Shown: positions 21,106 to 32,374 of the stretch, piece by piece
Numbering within the stretch: the stretch's first letter is position 1
Layout of the letters: each line of letters opens with the position of its first letter
NCBI GenBank assembly: GCA_037962975.1
Contig: CM075671.1
Span: 45,656,501 to 45,720,500, forward strand
Source: Clitoria ternatea
Lineage: Eukaryota > Streptophyta > Magnoliopsida > Fabales > Fabaceae
Reading direction: 5' to 3'
Length of the DNA stretch: 64,000 nucleotides
Notes under the pieces: generated by a model
What the model saw: the letters and a program-made list of their open reading frames with translations, nothing else
Database searches by the model: none
Told to the model about the DNA's origin: nothing
Made by a program: the position numbers and the translations under genes

Positions 21106-21933
21106 ATTTCTATATTAACCTAATCTAGCACACCCCCTTACCTCGATTTCGAGCTTTCCAAATCTTCCAATCAATTGTTGGGTCTTTTCGAAGTCCACCA
21201 AACTCTAAGATTAAAAATTAAAGAAATACCATTAATTCCATAATCACCGAAACCATAATCCACAACCTCAAAACACTTCTGAATTTCAATCCAAGGTTAT
21301 CAAAACCTACCATTTCTATTTCCAATTCTTGGTTCCAAGTTCCATCTCCTTGAACAACCTTTCGAACCTTCGTTTGAAATCCACAATTGCTGAAACAAAA
21401 CCCCGTTATCCATTTTAGAACACCCACAACATCATGCACCTTTCCTCCAGCTTCAATTTGACATAAACATGCAAAAATGAAAGACCCCATGCATGAATTC
21501 CTCACGGCTAGAGAGAGAAAAAGAAAGGGGAAGGAAGAAAAACATGAAATTTGTAGTTCACCTTAGCATACCTTGGTTCCCACAAGTTCACAACACAATT
21601 GACCTTAAGAATCCACCAAAGTCACCTTGAATTAAGCTCCTAAAGCTTAGGAGAGAAAGAGAGGAAGAAGAAACCATAATGCTTGCATGCGTTTTGCCTT
21701 TGTTTCCAGTCTTTAAATTTTGACTCGCGACGCTGACGCTATGCGTCAGATCATTAATTTACACCTAGCGCTACACGTCCATATCACGCTACGCGTCAGG
21801 CTCTGATCCACCATTTTCTTTAATAATTCATTTTAAATCAAGTATTCACCTCAAAATCTCTGTTTCCCATAATTTAGACTTAATTAGACACTTATTTTAC
21901 TTTCCCAAATATTAATTTACTTAGGATGTTACA
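21106..21933 (-). repeat. Probable remnant of another LTR interrupted by element A
   Basis: Read on the minus strand the block begins TGTAACATCCTAAGTAAATT, a start common among plant Ty3/gypsy LTRs and resembling the ends of solo LTR C (TGTAACACCC). Its other end is cut by element A at 21105. It holds a GC-rich patch with repeated ACGCGTCAG-like words (about 21728-21800). No coding sequence is convincing; the 95-aa minus frame at 21218-21505 resembles nothing I know. Confidence 0.4.
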
Positions 21934-22748
21934 CTGACTCCCTCGACTCACTCTTGGTTTTCCCCTTGACAATGCTACTCTCTGTTTTCCCCTGTCTATT
22001 TGTATGCGAAAATGCTTTGTGTTGCTTAACAAATATTTTGTGTTGGTTGAAAATCTAGAGTCTTCCTTTTAGTTGCAGAAAAGAAGAGAACAAACACATA
22101 ATACAAAATGTAAAATTGGAACCAATAAAGAAAAAGATTCCACTAAAAATATCATAAATTGTATTTTAGATTGATGTGGGGGATTGAATAAAGTTTGGAT
22201 GAGTTTATTTTTATAGCTCACAAAAATCAGGGTATGTATTTGACTTGATTATACTCAACTATAGAATAGTGTTTTAATTAAACAAAACTTATTTGGCATT
22301 TTGATTTTTTTGTTGTGTACAAGTTTGTGCATTAGTTCATGCCTAAAGGTTTTGAGAGAGATAAGGAAGGGGTTGAGTTTTGGTAGAAAAATCTCAACTA
22401 ATTGTCACTCTATTATATATAATTATCTTATTATTTTCTCTTGAGAGTTCAAAGGGGATAAAATAATTACATGTAACTTTTTTTGTTATGTTTGATTTTT
22501 GAGTTGTTAGTCACCTCAACAATTAAGTCCTTTTTTTGAATATATATTTGTTAAACAAGTTGTTAGTCATCTCAAAAATACCATTGTAGCCTGACAAATT
22601 CCTTCGGTATTTACACCCTTTAATATTTTAATACTAAATCAGATCATGTTTTGGAACCTGCAACAAGTAGATGAAATAAGGTTAAATTCAGAAGAAGTTA
22701 TAACAGAAATAAAGAGTAGACTTTGATGATTATTAGGAACTTAGTTAC
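21934..22748. other. AT-rich non-coding interval
   Basis: No open frame, RNA gene or terminal repeat recognised. Long T-rich stretches only. The right end abuts the MATE pseudogene. Confidence 0.6.
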
Positions 22749-23340
22749 CTCTCTGTCCCAGTCGCATCAAATAGTGATCAAGCTGAGTATCAATGTCTGG
22801 GTTACTGTCCCACCAAAAATTCCCGGCCCAGATTCCTTTTTTTTACAATTTCATTATGCATTAGTGAACTGAATCATATTTATTATACACATTATTTCAA
22901 CGAGTTGTTTCTTTGATCTGCAATAGACACTTTTAAATTCCAATTCTAGGCAAACAACTGGACATGGTTTTCATTAACAAAAATAAGATGGGAAAGAGAA
23001 GATACCATTACTCCTTGATTAAAGACCCAACCCATCAAAAATCCAAGAGGCACACCAATAATATAGTAGCAGCCCAAATTTATGTTGGCCACATATGATT
23101 GCCACCCTGATCCAACAGCCCAAACATAGCTGAGTACATATGTTGGTAAAATATTTGAAAAATGAAAGGTGGATACTTGAGAGAACTGGCTGAACACTGT
23201 TGAGCAGAATTGTGAAGGCTAATAGAAGAGAAAGTTGTTTACTTCAGCAAGGACAGGTTTGCTATTAGAGAATATGAAGCCAAATTTGTCGTGAAGTATC
23301 AAAATCAACGTTATTCCAGGAAGTGAATATTTTCGTAATT
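22749..23340 (-). pseudogene. MATE (DETOXIFICATION) transporter fragment, broken
   Basis: MATE proteins export organic compounds in exchange for protons or sodium. Three exon-like pieces are readable on the minus strand. Around 23330-23180: DKFGFIFSNSKPVLAEVNN, then after a one-base shift SLLLAFTILLNSVQPVLS. At 23129-23006: AVGSGWQSYVANINLGCYYI and LGFLMGWVFNQGVM, followed by a GT donor. At 22837-22749: GIWAG, a two-base loss, then a GGTVTQTLIL-like stretch and CDWDRE before another GT. A TGA replaces the usual arginine (CGA) in the last exon. The order and intron borders show a genomic fragment, not a processed copy. Both ends of the gene are absent. Confidence 0.8.
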
Positions 23341-24177
23341 GGTAGGAATAAAGAGAGAAATTGTGTAGTTCCTTCGTGCAAGTGTATTGTGAATCTCTGT
23401 ACAATATTGTGGTTCCATCAATTTTCTTGGTCTTGGTCTTCCACACAAACGTCGACCTGATTAGGAATATCCTAGTTAATATAACTTTACCATCTGCTTT
23501 CTTTTTTAAAAATATAAGGATATCTTTTAGTTCAAAATTTCTAATACTAGGATTGAGAGTCTTAATTATATTAATATTTGATGATGACGTTTATATTGAA
23601 ATTTCTCTCACACTACAGTAATTAACACAAGGTTTAAGAATTGTTAGCAAAGCCTAGTAATGCTTTTTCGTGTAGAAAAGTTTAAATTAAGAAAAATTTA
23701 CCTTATATAAGATGCGAAAATACCATTAACTTCAATAAGAATTTATAATTAACTTCAATGATTGAGTCCTTTTTTTAGACTATATTCAATTTAACAAATT
23801 GTTTAATTTGAATATAGTCTCAAAACAAGTTTTTGTTAGGATCTGGTGCCCAAGTTATTCAGTTTTAGTAAGTACTCTATATGGTCATTGCTTATTTAGT
23901 CATGGTAAGGTTAATTTCAATTTGGAATATTCATTCTAAACAATTAGTCATTATTTATTCCCTGGCTGTTTCAGGCTCTCTTCTAGTGTTCTTGATTTTG
24001 AATAGATTCAAATGTTTGTGCAACTTCGCAAAGATTTATTTTTTGTTGCAAATAACTATCTCAAAATAATATAATTCAATACATTACATTGCTTAAGTTA
24101 CTTATTTTCATTCTTTTAATAGATTGCATACTTGGCATTTATTTCTCTTCGAAATCGTGGTTTGTAATTATGGATTT
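23341..24177. other. AT-rich non-coding interval
   Basis: No supported gene. Short open frames (for example 23361-23621 plus) have low-complexity hydrophobic composition and no recognisable domain. The segment upstream of the MATE piece may include its intron. Confidence 0.5.
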
Positions 24178-24449
24178 TCTCCCTTTTTTTTATCTGTCTT
24201 TTAAAGTTAAATTACATATGTTAAGAAAAACAATTAATGTTCTTTGATTACAATATTTTTACATTTATTTTTCTACTTTATTTTTATCTTAAATTAAATA
24301 TTTATTAATGCTATTAGTGTTTAGTTATTCCCTAAATAAGGGTATAAGGGGGAAAAATAATAAATGAGTTCTTGAAACTTTAAAGAGATAAATAAAAAAA
24401 ATAATTTTTATTTAAAATAGAGACAGATAAAAAGGAACGAAAGAGAGTA
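24178..24449. mobile_element. Probable MITE, copy 1
   Basis: The left end CTCCCTTTTTTTTATCTGTC resembles the reverse complement of the right end (CTCTTTCGTTCCTTTTTATC on the minus strand), and the interior is AT-rich and non-coding. The interior is clearly related to 38456-38675. The terminal CTCCCT is like the CTCCCTCC ends of Stowaway-type elements, but a TA duplication is not clear. Confidence 0.5.
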
Positions 24450-25020
24450 TTAATATATACTTATATAGTTGCAATTAGATAAATCATGTTAGTGTGTGGT
24501 TGAATTTAAAACCTTCTGATGTGCTTCCATGTGTCTTGATTAATTTGTAGAATTTTGTACTGATTTTCTAGAAGCGTCTGAATTGTAAAGCCAATTAAAA
24601 GGTGAAGTGAAGTGAGTCGGTGAGAGATCTGGTGTAAGCTACTTTTTTCATTTTTTCCTTAGTTCCCGAAAGTTCTCCAAGGCAGATCTGGTTAATGCAT
24701 GATGGATTTTCAATCCAATTGCAATGGATAAACCTTTCACTCTCCCAACTTCTATTGTTTTTTGTTTTTCTGTAAAGTAAATTATGAATTTTTTATTTTA
24801 TTGGCATTGAAAGGAAATTATGGATTTTAATTTTATTGGCATGCTTAAATAAATGGTTAATCATAAGCCATTTCAGTTTTTGAAGACACGGGCCATGGTC
24901 AGTTTAGTGATGTTTATAACCTAATCATTTCCTTTGCTTCCTACTTAAATTATCAAACCTTCAACATCATGCACCGAGTCAGATAACATTAAAAGGTGAA
25001 ACAAAAGGGAAAATATTATT
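24450..25020. other. AT-rich non-coding interval
   Basis: Nothing recognised on either strand. Confidence 0.5.
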
Positions 25021-25114
25021 AGTTTACAGTTTTATAATGCTGAAAATGTTTATAAGTTTACAATTTTATAATGCTGAAAATATTTATGAGTTTACAGTTT
25101 TATAATGCTGAAAA
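25021..25114. repeat. 34-bp tandem repeat, about 2.7 copies
   Basis: Units start AGTTTACAGTTTTATAATGC at 25021, 25055 and 25089, a period of exactly 34 bp, with two or three substitutions between copies. It ends where the ARM-repeat fragment starts. Confidence 0.9.
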
Positions 25115-25483
25115 CTATAATATGCCAGCTTTTATTGCCTTACCTTTATTTACATGATGAGATAAGTTAAATAGTGTTGTCACTGCATCTTTCTTCCCTC
25201 TAACTGTACCAGTTTTGAGTAAATGCACCAAAGGGGGAATCCCATTTGATTGTCCTATAATCTTTTTGATCTCATCAATCATTGACAAGCTAAATAATGT
25301 CGCTGCTGAGTTTTCTTTAACCACACAACTCCCATTCTCCAACACGTCTATAATAGCTGGAATTGCACCTTTTTGAGATATAATTTTCTTGTTACCCTCA
25401 TCAATTGAAAATTTTAAAAATGTTGTTATAGCATGCTCTTGAATTTTGGAATTCGGATAGAAGTTTTTTTTCAAAATTAGCAA
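25115..25483 (-). pseudogene. ARM-repeat fragment of a plant U-box-type protein
   Basis: The 122-aa frame shows nearly three armadillo repeats: IQEHAITTFLKFSIDEGNKK, QKGAIPAIIDVLENGS, ENSAATLFSLSMIDEIKK, NGIPPLVHLLKTGT and KKDAVTTLFNLSHHVNKGKA. This spacing and wording is that of the ARM domain of PUB (U-box/ARM) ubiquitin ligases. The U-box and the remaining repeats are absent, and the end after KAIKAGIL is a stop next to a tandem repeat. It is a truncated gene piece, possibly carried here by a transposon. Confidence 0.75.
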
Positions 25484-26519
25484 TTAGCATTTGACAAATT
25501 TAATCTAATTAGCTAAATTGACTACATTCCTTGTTTGGTCTATTTAGTACTTGTTTAGTCTCTCTTATTTGACTTTAAAATGCTTATTATTATATTTTTG
25601 GTTATGCTAAAATATTTGTAAATTTAAGTTTTTCTATCATTAATCATGAATTTGTTCATGACTCTTACGATTCATGACCTGCATTTGTGTTGTGTAGTTT
25701 GCTTTGCCTTGGTGTCGGCTTTTGTTCCTTCTACCTCGTGAGGTATTTACCGATTCCCTATAGAGATTTTTTTGTTCACATTAGATACTTATTTTGGATG
25801 TATTTTTGGCTAAAAACACACTTGACAGTATGAGATTTGATATGTTGTCTTTTTGTAAAATTGTAATTTTATTTAACTATTTCATTATATTTAAAATAAC
25901 TTAGGAAATTATTTTAGTTTTTATGTATCTAGAATCTAGAATAAAATTACAAATGAAAGATGAAGATGTTGAGCATTTGATCATTAAGGTTATAGGTTCA
26001 AAATAAGCCTTTTAAAAATCAAGGTTACCTCACTTTAAAAAGCGACATTTATTTTTTAGTCCAGCAAAATATACTCATTTTTATTTTAGCTAATAAGATT
26101 TTGTTAGAAATAACAAGTGGTCAATTATTATGATGAACTAAATAGATAGATCATTTAGCTGACAATTAATTTTTCTTGCTTATAATTTGTTAGTGGTCAT
26201 AAATTAGTAAATGAAAGATTATTTAGCAGCTTTGAGTTCTGAACTTGTTACTCATCTCACCGTTAAGCACACACTCTCAAATAATACATACACATACATA
26301 TATGTGCTCACTTATTTGTTCACATGGCTAAGTCATTTGCATTATAAACATCCGTAAGAGTAATTACCTTTATATTAATTGTTAGCATGTTATATATATT
26401 CAGAGCCTAATGTTTAACACTCAAATACATACACCAGGTTTGCTTGATGTTTGCCTTAATTTCATGCATGATCTATAGTGTATATATTGAATTGTACTGG
26501 GCTATTTTCTATGTTTAAT
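25484..26519. other. AT-rich non-coding interval
   Basis: No gene or terminal repeat found. I looked for a CACTA-type left terminus matching the right end at 32371 and saw none. Confidence 0.5.
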
Positions 26520-26600
26520 AGGGTAGTTGTAAAATTTTGAAATGTGTAGTTTACATGGGAGACTCAAACAAAATTTCGGTAGGCTCCCTGTGTCATTAGA
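26520..26600 (+). repeat. Dispersed repeat copy 1 (pair with 30112-30182)
   Basis: The segment around GTAGTTTACATGGG through CCCTGTGTCATTAGAC recurs, imperfectly, at 30112-30182 (TAGTTTACAGGG through CCATGTGTCATTAG). One copy lies upstream of the TNP2-like gene and the other within the second transposase gene, before its second exon. It could be a shared cis element or a duplicated fragment. Confidence 0.6.
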
Positions 26601-27049
26601 CTGTCTGTGTACCCAATAGGTTCCCGTTCAAGATTCAATGCAACAAGTCAATACATCGTGTTGTGTTGGATATTGAATGTCTCGGTTGGACAATGAATCT
26701 ATAACCAGTAGGGCGTAACCCATACATATTGGTGTTTGTGTGAATCTTATGTTCTTGATATGCAATTGGAATTTCAGTTTTCACATTTCGTGTTGTCTTT
26801 GGATGCATGTCTAGGTGTAGTGTTTTGACCCGCACGTACGTCTGTGTCTCAGGGACCAATACGAAATCCTGTCAAAATTCTGATTGGACGTCAACACACA
26901 AACTTCACGCAAACATGCAGATGGGTTACGAATGGTTACATTTTCATTCTGAATAGGATATGGCCCCACCTACTTACAACATCAAAGAGATAAAGAGTGA
27001 TTCATAAACTTCAGAAACGTGTTGTTAAATTAAAGTAACCAGTCTTGTC

Positions 27050-29165
27050 ATTGTCAGGTATTGTGAATAAAGGTTCTGACACATCGGTGATGGATGTACA
27101 ACCGGATGGATCGTAATTGGTGAGTCACTAAAGAGTTTTTATGGGGTTGTGTGAGTTTATTCCATTCGCTATGGCCAATACCCCTAATTTTGAAGTGACT
27201 TAGAAGATTCGTTGTCTTTGCTCTAAGTGCAGATGCATGAGCTTTGAAATACATGGATGACGTGACGTACCACTTAAATGAGAAGCTATTCATGAAAGGA
27301 TATTATTGGTGTAGGGAGTAGTTACTGCCCAGGCCACCAACTATACCTGTGCAACAGTCTTACTACGAGGTAGGGGACAACAGGGATAACTATAACATGG
27401 AGCAGATGGTGATGGATCATGTTGGACCTTCCACCGGGCGTATTCTACAACATGATGACAAACCTGGCGATGAGGATGAGAATGTAGAGGAGGATCCTAA
27501 TCCAGATGTTAAGAGATTTTATGATTTGTTAGCAACGGCCCTGACCCCATTATGGGACGGGTGTGAGAATCATACTGAATTATCCTCATCCCTAGCTACT
27601 TTAAGCATAAAGACAAAGTATAATATCTCGGGAGGTGATTTTAATAGAATGGTTGATTTGATGGGTTTCACTATGCCAAACAAAAATAGAATGTCGTCAA
27701 ACTTGTATTATCCTAAGAAATGTATAGTAAACCTAGGGTTGGGATGTGTGAAGATAAAGTCCTACGTTGACCGGTGTATGTTGTTACGAAATGAGTTTTC
27801 AAATAAAAGTGTGGATAAATGTGTACACTATAACAAGGACCGTTACAAAACTATTAAAAGAAGAGGGAAAGTAACTAGGACGGCAAGGAAGAAAATATGG
27901 TATTTTTTGTTACACTGCTTCTTCAATGTTTATACGCCTCATTGTCTACGGTTAAACACATGCGTTGGCATGCTCTGAATCAAACATAGAAGGTTCTTTT
28001 ATGTCATCCATCTGATGGGAAAGCATGCAAGTATTTAGATAGGCTATACCGAATGAGCCGCGCAATGTACAGCTTGGCCTGTGTACTGACAGATTCAACC
28101 CGTTTGGTCAATACGAAATATTGTACTCTTGTTGGCCAGTCATACTGACCCCATACAATTTGCCTCCTGAGATGTGTATGAAAAGGGAGATGATGTTTCT
28201 ATCTATACTAATTCTAGGACCTAAAAATCCAAAGGCGAAAATAGACGTCTTTTTGCAACCTTTGATTGAGAAGTTGACACAATTGTAGGATGTTGGGGTT
28301 ATGACATATAATGCATCCTTGAAAAATAATTTCATGATGAGAGATGTTTTGATGTGGACCATTAATGACTTTTCTGCCTATGGTATGCTTTTTGGATGGT
28401 CAACGTCTAGGAAGCTGGCTTGCCCTATATGCATGGAACATACCAGGGGAGAATCACTCCCCGTTAGTGGCAAGACAATTTATTTTGACTGTCATCGTAA
28501 ATTCCTACCGTTGGATCACCCATAGAGGAGAAACATAACCGTTTTTAAGAAGAACAAGGTTGTTAATGAACCTTCACCGCATAGATTATCCGGTTCATAG
28601 GTGTGGTAGAGAGTATCTAACTATTCTTACATTTGGGATAAGAATGTTAACGAGCTTATGGGTTATGGGAAGGAACACCAATAGGTGAAGCAAAGTATAT
28701 TATGGGATTTTTTGTATTAGAAATACTTGTTGTTAAGATATAACATAGATGTCATGCACACTGAACGAAATGTTTTCATGAACATATTTGACACTGTGAT
28801 AGACATCAAAGGGAAAACAAAGGACAATAAGAAAAGTTGATTAAACCTTGCAAGTTTATGTTCAAGGAAGGATCTGGAATTGAGGGATGTGGGATGCGGG
28901 AAAATGTTTAAACAAGCCTAATATGCATTAACAAAAGCTCAACGGATGGTGGTCTGTTTGTGGGTGAATGGGTTGACCATGCCTGATGAGTTTGCTTTGA
29001 TTTTGAGAAGATGTGTTAACTTGAAGGAGGGCAAGGTTTTTGGCATGAAAAGTCATGATTATCATGTGTTTATGCAATGACTACTACCATACGCATTTCA
29101 TGCCTTACTAAAACCTATCTGGAAACTTTTGGTTGAGTTGAGTCATTTTTTAAAGAGTTGACAAC
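27050..29165 (+). pseudogene. TNP2-like CACTA transposase (Transposase_21), broken
   Basis: TNP2-type proteins cut CACTA ends. The N-terminal transposase-associated zinc domain is visible at about 27150-27330 (CSKCR-like, DVTYHLNEKLFMKGYYW). The frame 27349-27978 then carries ALTPLWDGCENHTELSSS, LSIKTKYNISGGDFNRMV and LGLGCVKIKS. Frame 28301-28525 has NNFMMRDVLMWTINDFSAYG, LACPICMEHTRGES and FDCHRKFLPLDHP. Degraded frames to about 29165 give LLRYNIDVMHTERNVF, GMKSHDYHVFMQ and LVELSHFLKS. The order equals that of the family, but several stops and shifts break it, and the C-terminus after LSHFLK is missing. Confidence 0.88.
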
Positions 29166-29596
29166 AATAGAGGAGACACTTTTGAGGATGGAGGAAAGCA
29201 TGTCTCATCAAAGCCAAGGCTCATAGTCAGATTACTGATAATGTCTCCGATAAGGTTAAAGATGCTTATCAGCTAGCTCTGAACGAACTCCATGACAATC
29301 ATCTAGTGTTAAATATTGATTTAGTCATATTAGATGAGACACTTGCGACTTCAGGTGGTGAACACATTGACACACAAGTTGCATCCCAATTAAAATGGTC
29401 CAAGGCCAATTTGGATACTGATGACACGCTTGAAACAAAATTTGACACTGACACCGAAGGGGAATTCCAAACTGAAAGAGACACAAAGTATGACTTCATA
29501 TTGTCATTCTCATAAAATAACTATATAGTTATATATAAATATATGTATATATATTATTCTTTTTACTAAAACCTATTTACATTATTTTATTGACAA

Positions 29597-31577
29597 ATGA
29601 CTGGACGCAGATCACGGTATGCTCAGGGTGGTGGTAGACAAACCCCAGTTACACGGCTTGGTACCCCTAACACATCAAGGAAGACCACACCGGCAAATGA
29701 GATTGCATAATAGATGCCCACACTGACAGTTCTTGGTGATGTCATAGCCACGGATAACCCAGACATGTTACAGGCTCAGCAGCAGGTGCCTGTCCATGAG
29801 GTGACCCCTTCATCTACACCTGACCCTCTTCCTACTTTGGTCCCACTGTCAGATGCGAACGAGTAAGTATTACTATATTTCCTAAAGCTTAAACATTTTT
29901 GTATTATTGTATGGTAGTTAAGGCACACCTTAATAAGTTATCTATATATGCATCTGTATTGTTGAGACTAATTTGATTATTGTTTGTTAGTGGAGAGCAA
30001 AACTCACTAGGTACTGGTGTATGTGTGCTGATAATATACTTTAATTATGTATGTCTATTGTTGTTTCTTTAAATTAAACCGTACTGGAAAGTTTTCTATG
30101 TGTAAGGTGCTTGTAAAAATTTGGAAATATCTAGTTTACAGGGTTGAAATTTTGGTGGACTCCATGTGTCATTAGTCCAAAATAAGAAACCCTAAACCCA
30201 TGTTTGTTTGATTATGTTTATGTTAGTTTTGTGGATGGTTTGCTTGATTAATTGTTTTATTGTTTGAACTACAGTTATGCTGATGGTACTCGTACTTCAA
30301 AAGTGATTACTAAGGTCCTTAAGGGCTAGTGGAATGGTCCTTACATCTCTTAGAATTGCTGGTAAGACTGTCCAACATAGATGGTTTGTCACTTTTTTAG
30401 TAAGTTTAACATAACCTTCCTAATTTCATTTATCTTTTGCATTATTGTATAGACTGATTTTCTAATTTGGAATTTCATTTTAATTTACTATGTGACTATT
30501 GGTGAAAGGAGGGTATGACTAATGATATTAGGAGAATCTTTACCATAAAGACCTCCAAAATCATCAAGAGTACCCTCTAGAGGCTGAGGGCGAAGAATGA
30601 GCACCCCCACTGGATCCTAAAGCCCCACTAGGAAGGGATGCTTCAGAATTAGGGAGATGCCAAGTTCCAACAAGACAGTGCTAGGAATAAGGAAAATAGA
30701 CAGGCTGATGTCGGAGTCTTCATCTATACTAAGGTTTCTATCTCAGTTGTTAAGCATAAAAAAAGATTTGTAAGTACGCTTTGTTAAATATGTTTATTAA
30801 TACAATGACTTCAAAGATTTTTCACTAACAATTTTAATATGTTGTGAATTGCATGAGCAAAAGGAGCACTATAAGTCTTTATTGTTTAAGGTGATGCAAA
30901 TCACTAAGAAAAAAAAGCTGGTGACTGGGTTAACTAAAAGACCACCAAGATGGCGGTACTTTATTTAAACTTACAAATGTTTATAGATTTTTCATAGATT
31001 TACAAGTCAAATTACTAACTTGTTTGATCTATCTTTTACATATGCAAGGGACATACCATGCCATGTGACCTCAGAAAGAGGCTGAGTTGGAGGCTCAGAC
31101 ACCTGATGAGGAGGAACCTTCCACCTTTTCTTCTACCAACGATAATTCCATCTGTTTAGAAGCCGACGAAGGGGTCAACAAGAAAAGAAGGGTGTTTGGC
31201 CTTGGTGGGATCGGGACCCAAATCGCTAGGACGAGGAAGGCCTCTACCTCTTCCTCTGCGTTACCAACATATATTGTTCAGGTTATTCAGAACCTGAACA
31301 TCAAGCTAGTAGAGAAGCACAGGTAGAGGCAGCTGGCGGAAGAGCGAGCTCAGGTGGACCATCATCGAGTTATATTAGCAGAGCAGCGAGCTGAGGAAGA
31401 CTGGCAGCAAATTTTATTAGCGGAGCAGCGAGCTCAAGAGGATCACCAGCGAGCTGAAACTGATCGAGAGGAGACTCGTAGGCAGTTAGCGTAGCAAGAG
31501 GCTCTTGATGGAGTATTTGAGAGTCGACTCACCCCAGGCTCTACTTCCCAGCCGCCCTCACCAATACCCCCTTAGCA
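29597..31577 (+). pseudogene. Second CACTA gene (plant transposase PF03004-like), broken
   Basis: Exon-like segments start at an ATG at 29597 (MTGRRSRYAQGGGRQTPVTR). Around 30640-30770 there is DSARNKENRQADVGVFIYT followed by a KHKKRF-like stretch, the spacing of the Ptta/En-Spm transposase family. The frame 31087-31326 carries an acidic leader and KKRRVFGLGGIGTQIART, then, after a stop, glutamine- and glutamate-rich coiled repeats (ILAEQRAEEDWQQILLAEQR) to about 31577. Introns are likely between about 29870 and 31080. Companion proteins of this kind bind subterminal repeats. Confidence 0.7.
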
Positions 31578-31739
31578 ATTAGGGACTAATTTCATGCTAC
31601 ATTTTTATACTCATTTTTTTTAGTTACACATTTTTGTATTTATTTTTTTATTATTAGAGTTATAAATCAGTTTTGGATTATTTTTATTTTTTCATCTGAT
31701 TCTGTTTTTTATTGATTATTTTTATTTCTTTTTATCCCA

Positions 31740-32371
31740 TTTTGTTATTATGAGCCTATATATGCATCGGCTAAATAATAGCAACCGCAATAGTAGCAAC
31801 CGTGGTCATCGCTAACGTGGTCAAATAGTAGCAACCGCAATAGCGATGGGATCCCGTCAACCATATAGCTACGCAGACTAGTCTATCGCTGACTTGGGGT
31901 CCTTGTAGTGACGGCCGTAACGACGATAACCTGTCAACGCATAAGCTACGGCTAATCTTCGGTCGTTGACTTGGGTTCCTTATAGCGACCGCAGTAGCGA
32001 CAGTAAATCATCATCCATTTAGCTATGACCTGTTAACTGTCACTAGTTCAGCCTTAAGTTAGCGACAGCTTCAGCGACGGTTGTACTTCAATTTGATAGC
32101 AACCACGCCCTCTCATTTGCTACTTTGGGACTGAAACAACGACGGAGGTGATGACAAAAAGGACCACCACTTTGTCACCCTTTAGCGATGCCAATTGCCC
32201 GTCACAATTTTTACGACGGCTATCTGTTGTCGTCGCTGATGGGTTAGCGACCAAGCATTTAGCGATAGAGTACTCCTATGGCTAAGTTTGTCACTAATAC
32301 CATTTAGCAGCGGATTCCTATTCGTTAACGATGAATTTTGTCATCACTATATGGACTTTTTTTTAGTAGTG
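31740..32371. repeat. CACTA subterminal repeats and right terminal inverted repeat
   Basis: Short words TAGCGAC, TAGCAACC and GCGACGG recur many times in both orientations (for example about 31780-31860, 31910-31990, 32100-32330). The block is GC-richer than its neighbours. It ends in TTTTTTTTAGTAGTG at 32371. Clustered repeats next to the TIR are the known binding sites of CACTA accessory transposases. Confidence 0.8.
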
Positions 32372-32374
32372 TGA

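Larger units (their letters stand above)
26520..32371 (+). mobile_element. Decayed CACTA (En/Spm-type) transposon, left end unclear
   Basis: A TNP2-like transposase gene is followed by a second transposase-like gene and a GC-richer subterminal region. The right terminus reads CACTACTAAAAAAAAGTCC on the minus strand, ending at 32371. The next three bases, TGA, could be one copy of the usual 3-bp target duplication. No matching left terminus was found, so the left boundary is set only by the promoter-side repeat at 26520. The right end is embedded in the RNase H part of Tat remnant D. Confidence 0.8.

Noticed and set aside
21218..21505. 95-aa minus-strand frame
   Set aside because: No family recognised, placed in a probable LTR remnant; codon pattern not convincing.
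23605..23627. Left terminus of the CACTA element (CACTACAGTAATTAACAC)
   Set aside because: Only the first six bases match the right end, no TGA precedes it, and it lies far from the transposase.
27054..27293. 79-aa minus-strand frame
   Set aside because: It overlaps the N-terminal domain of the TNP2-like gene on the plus strand, which is better supported.
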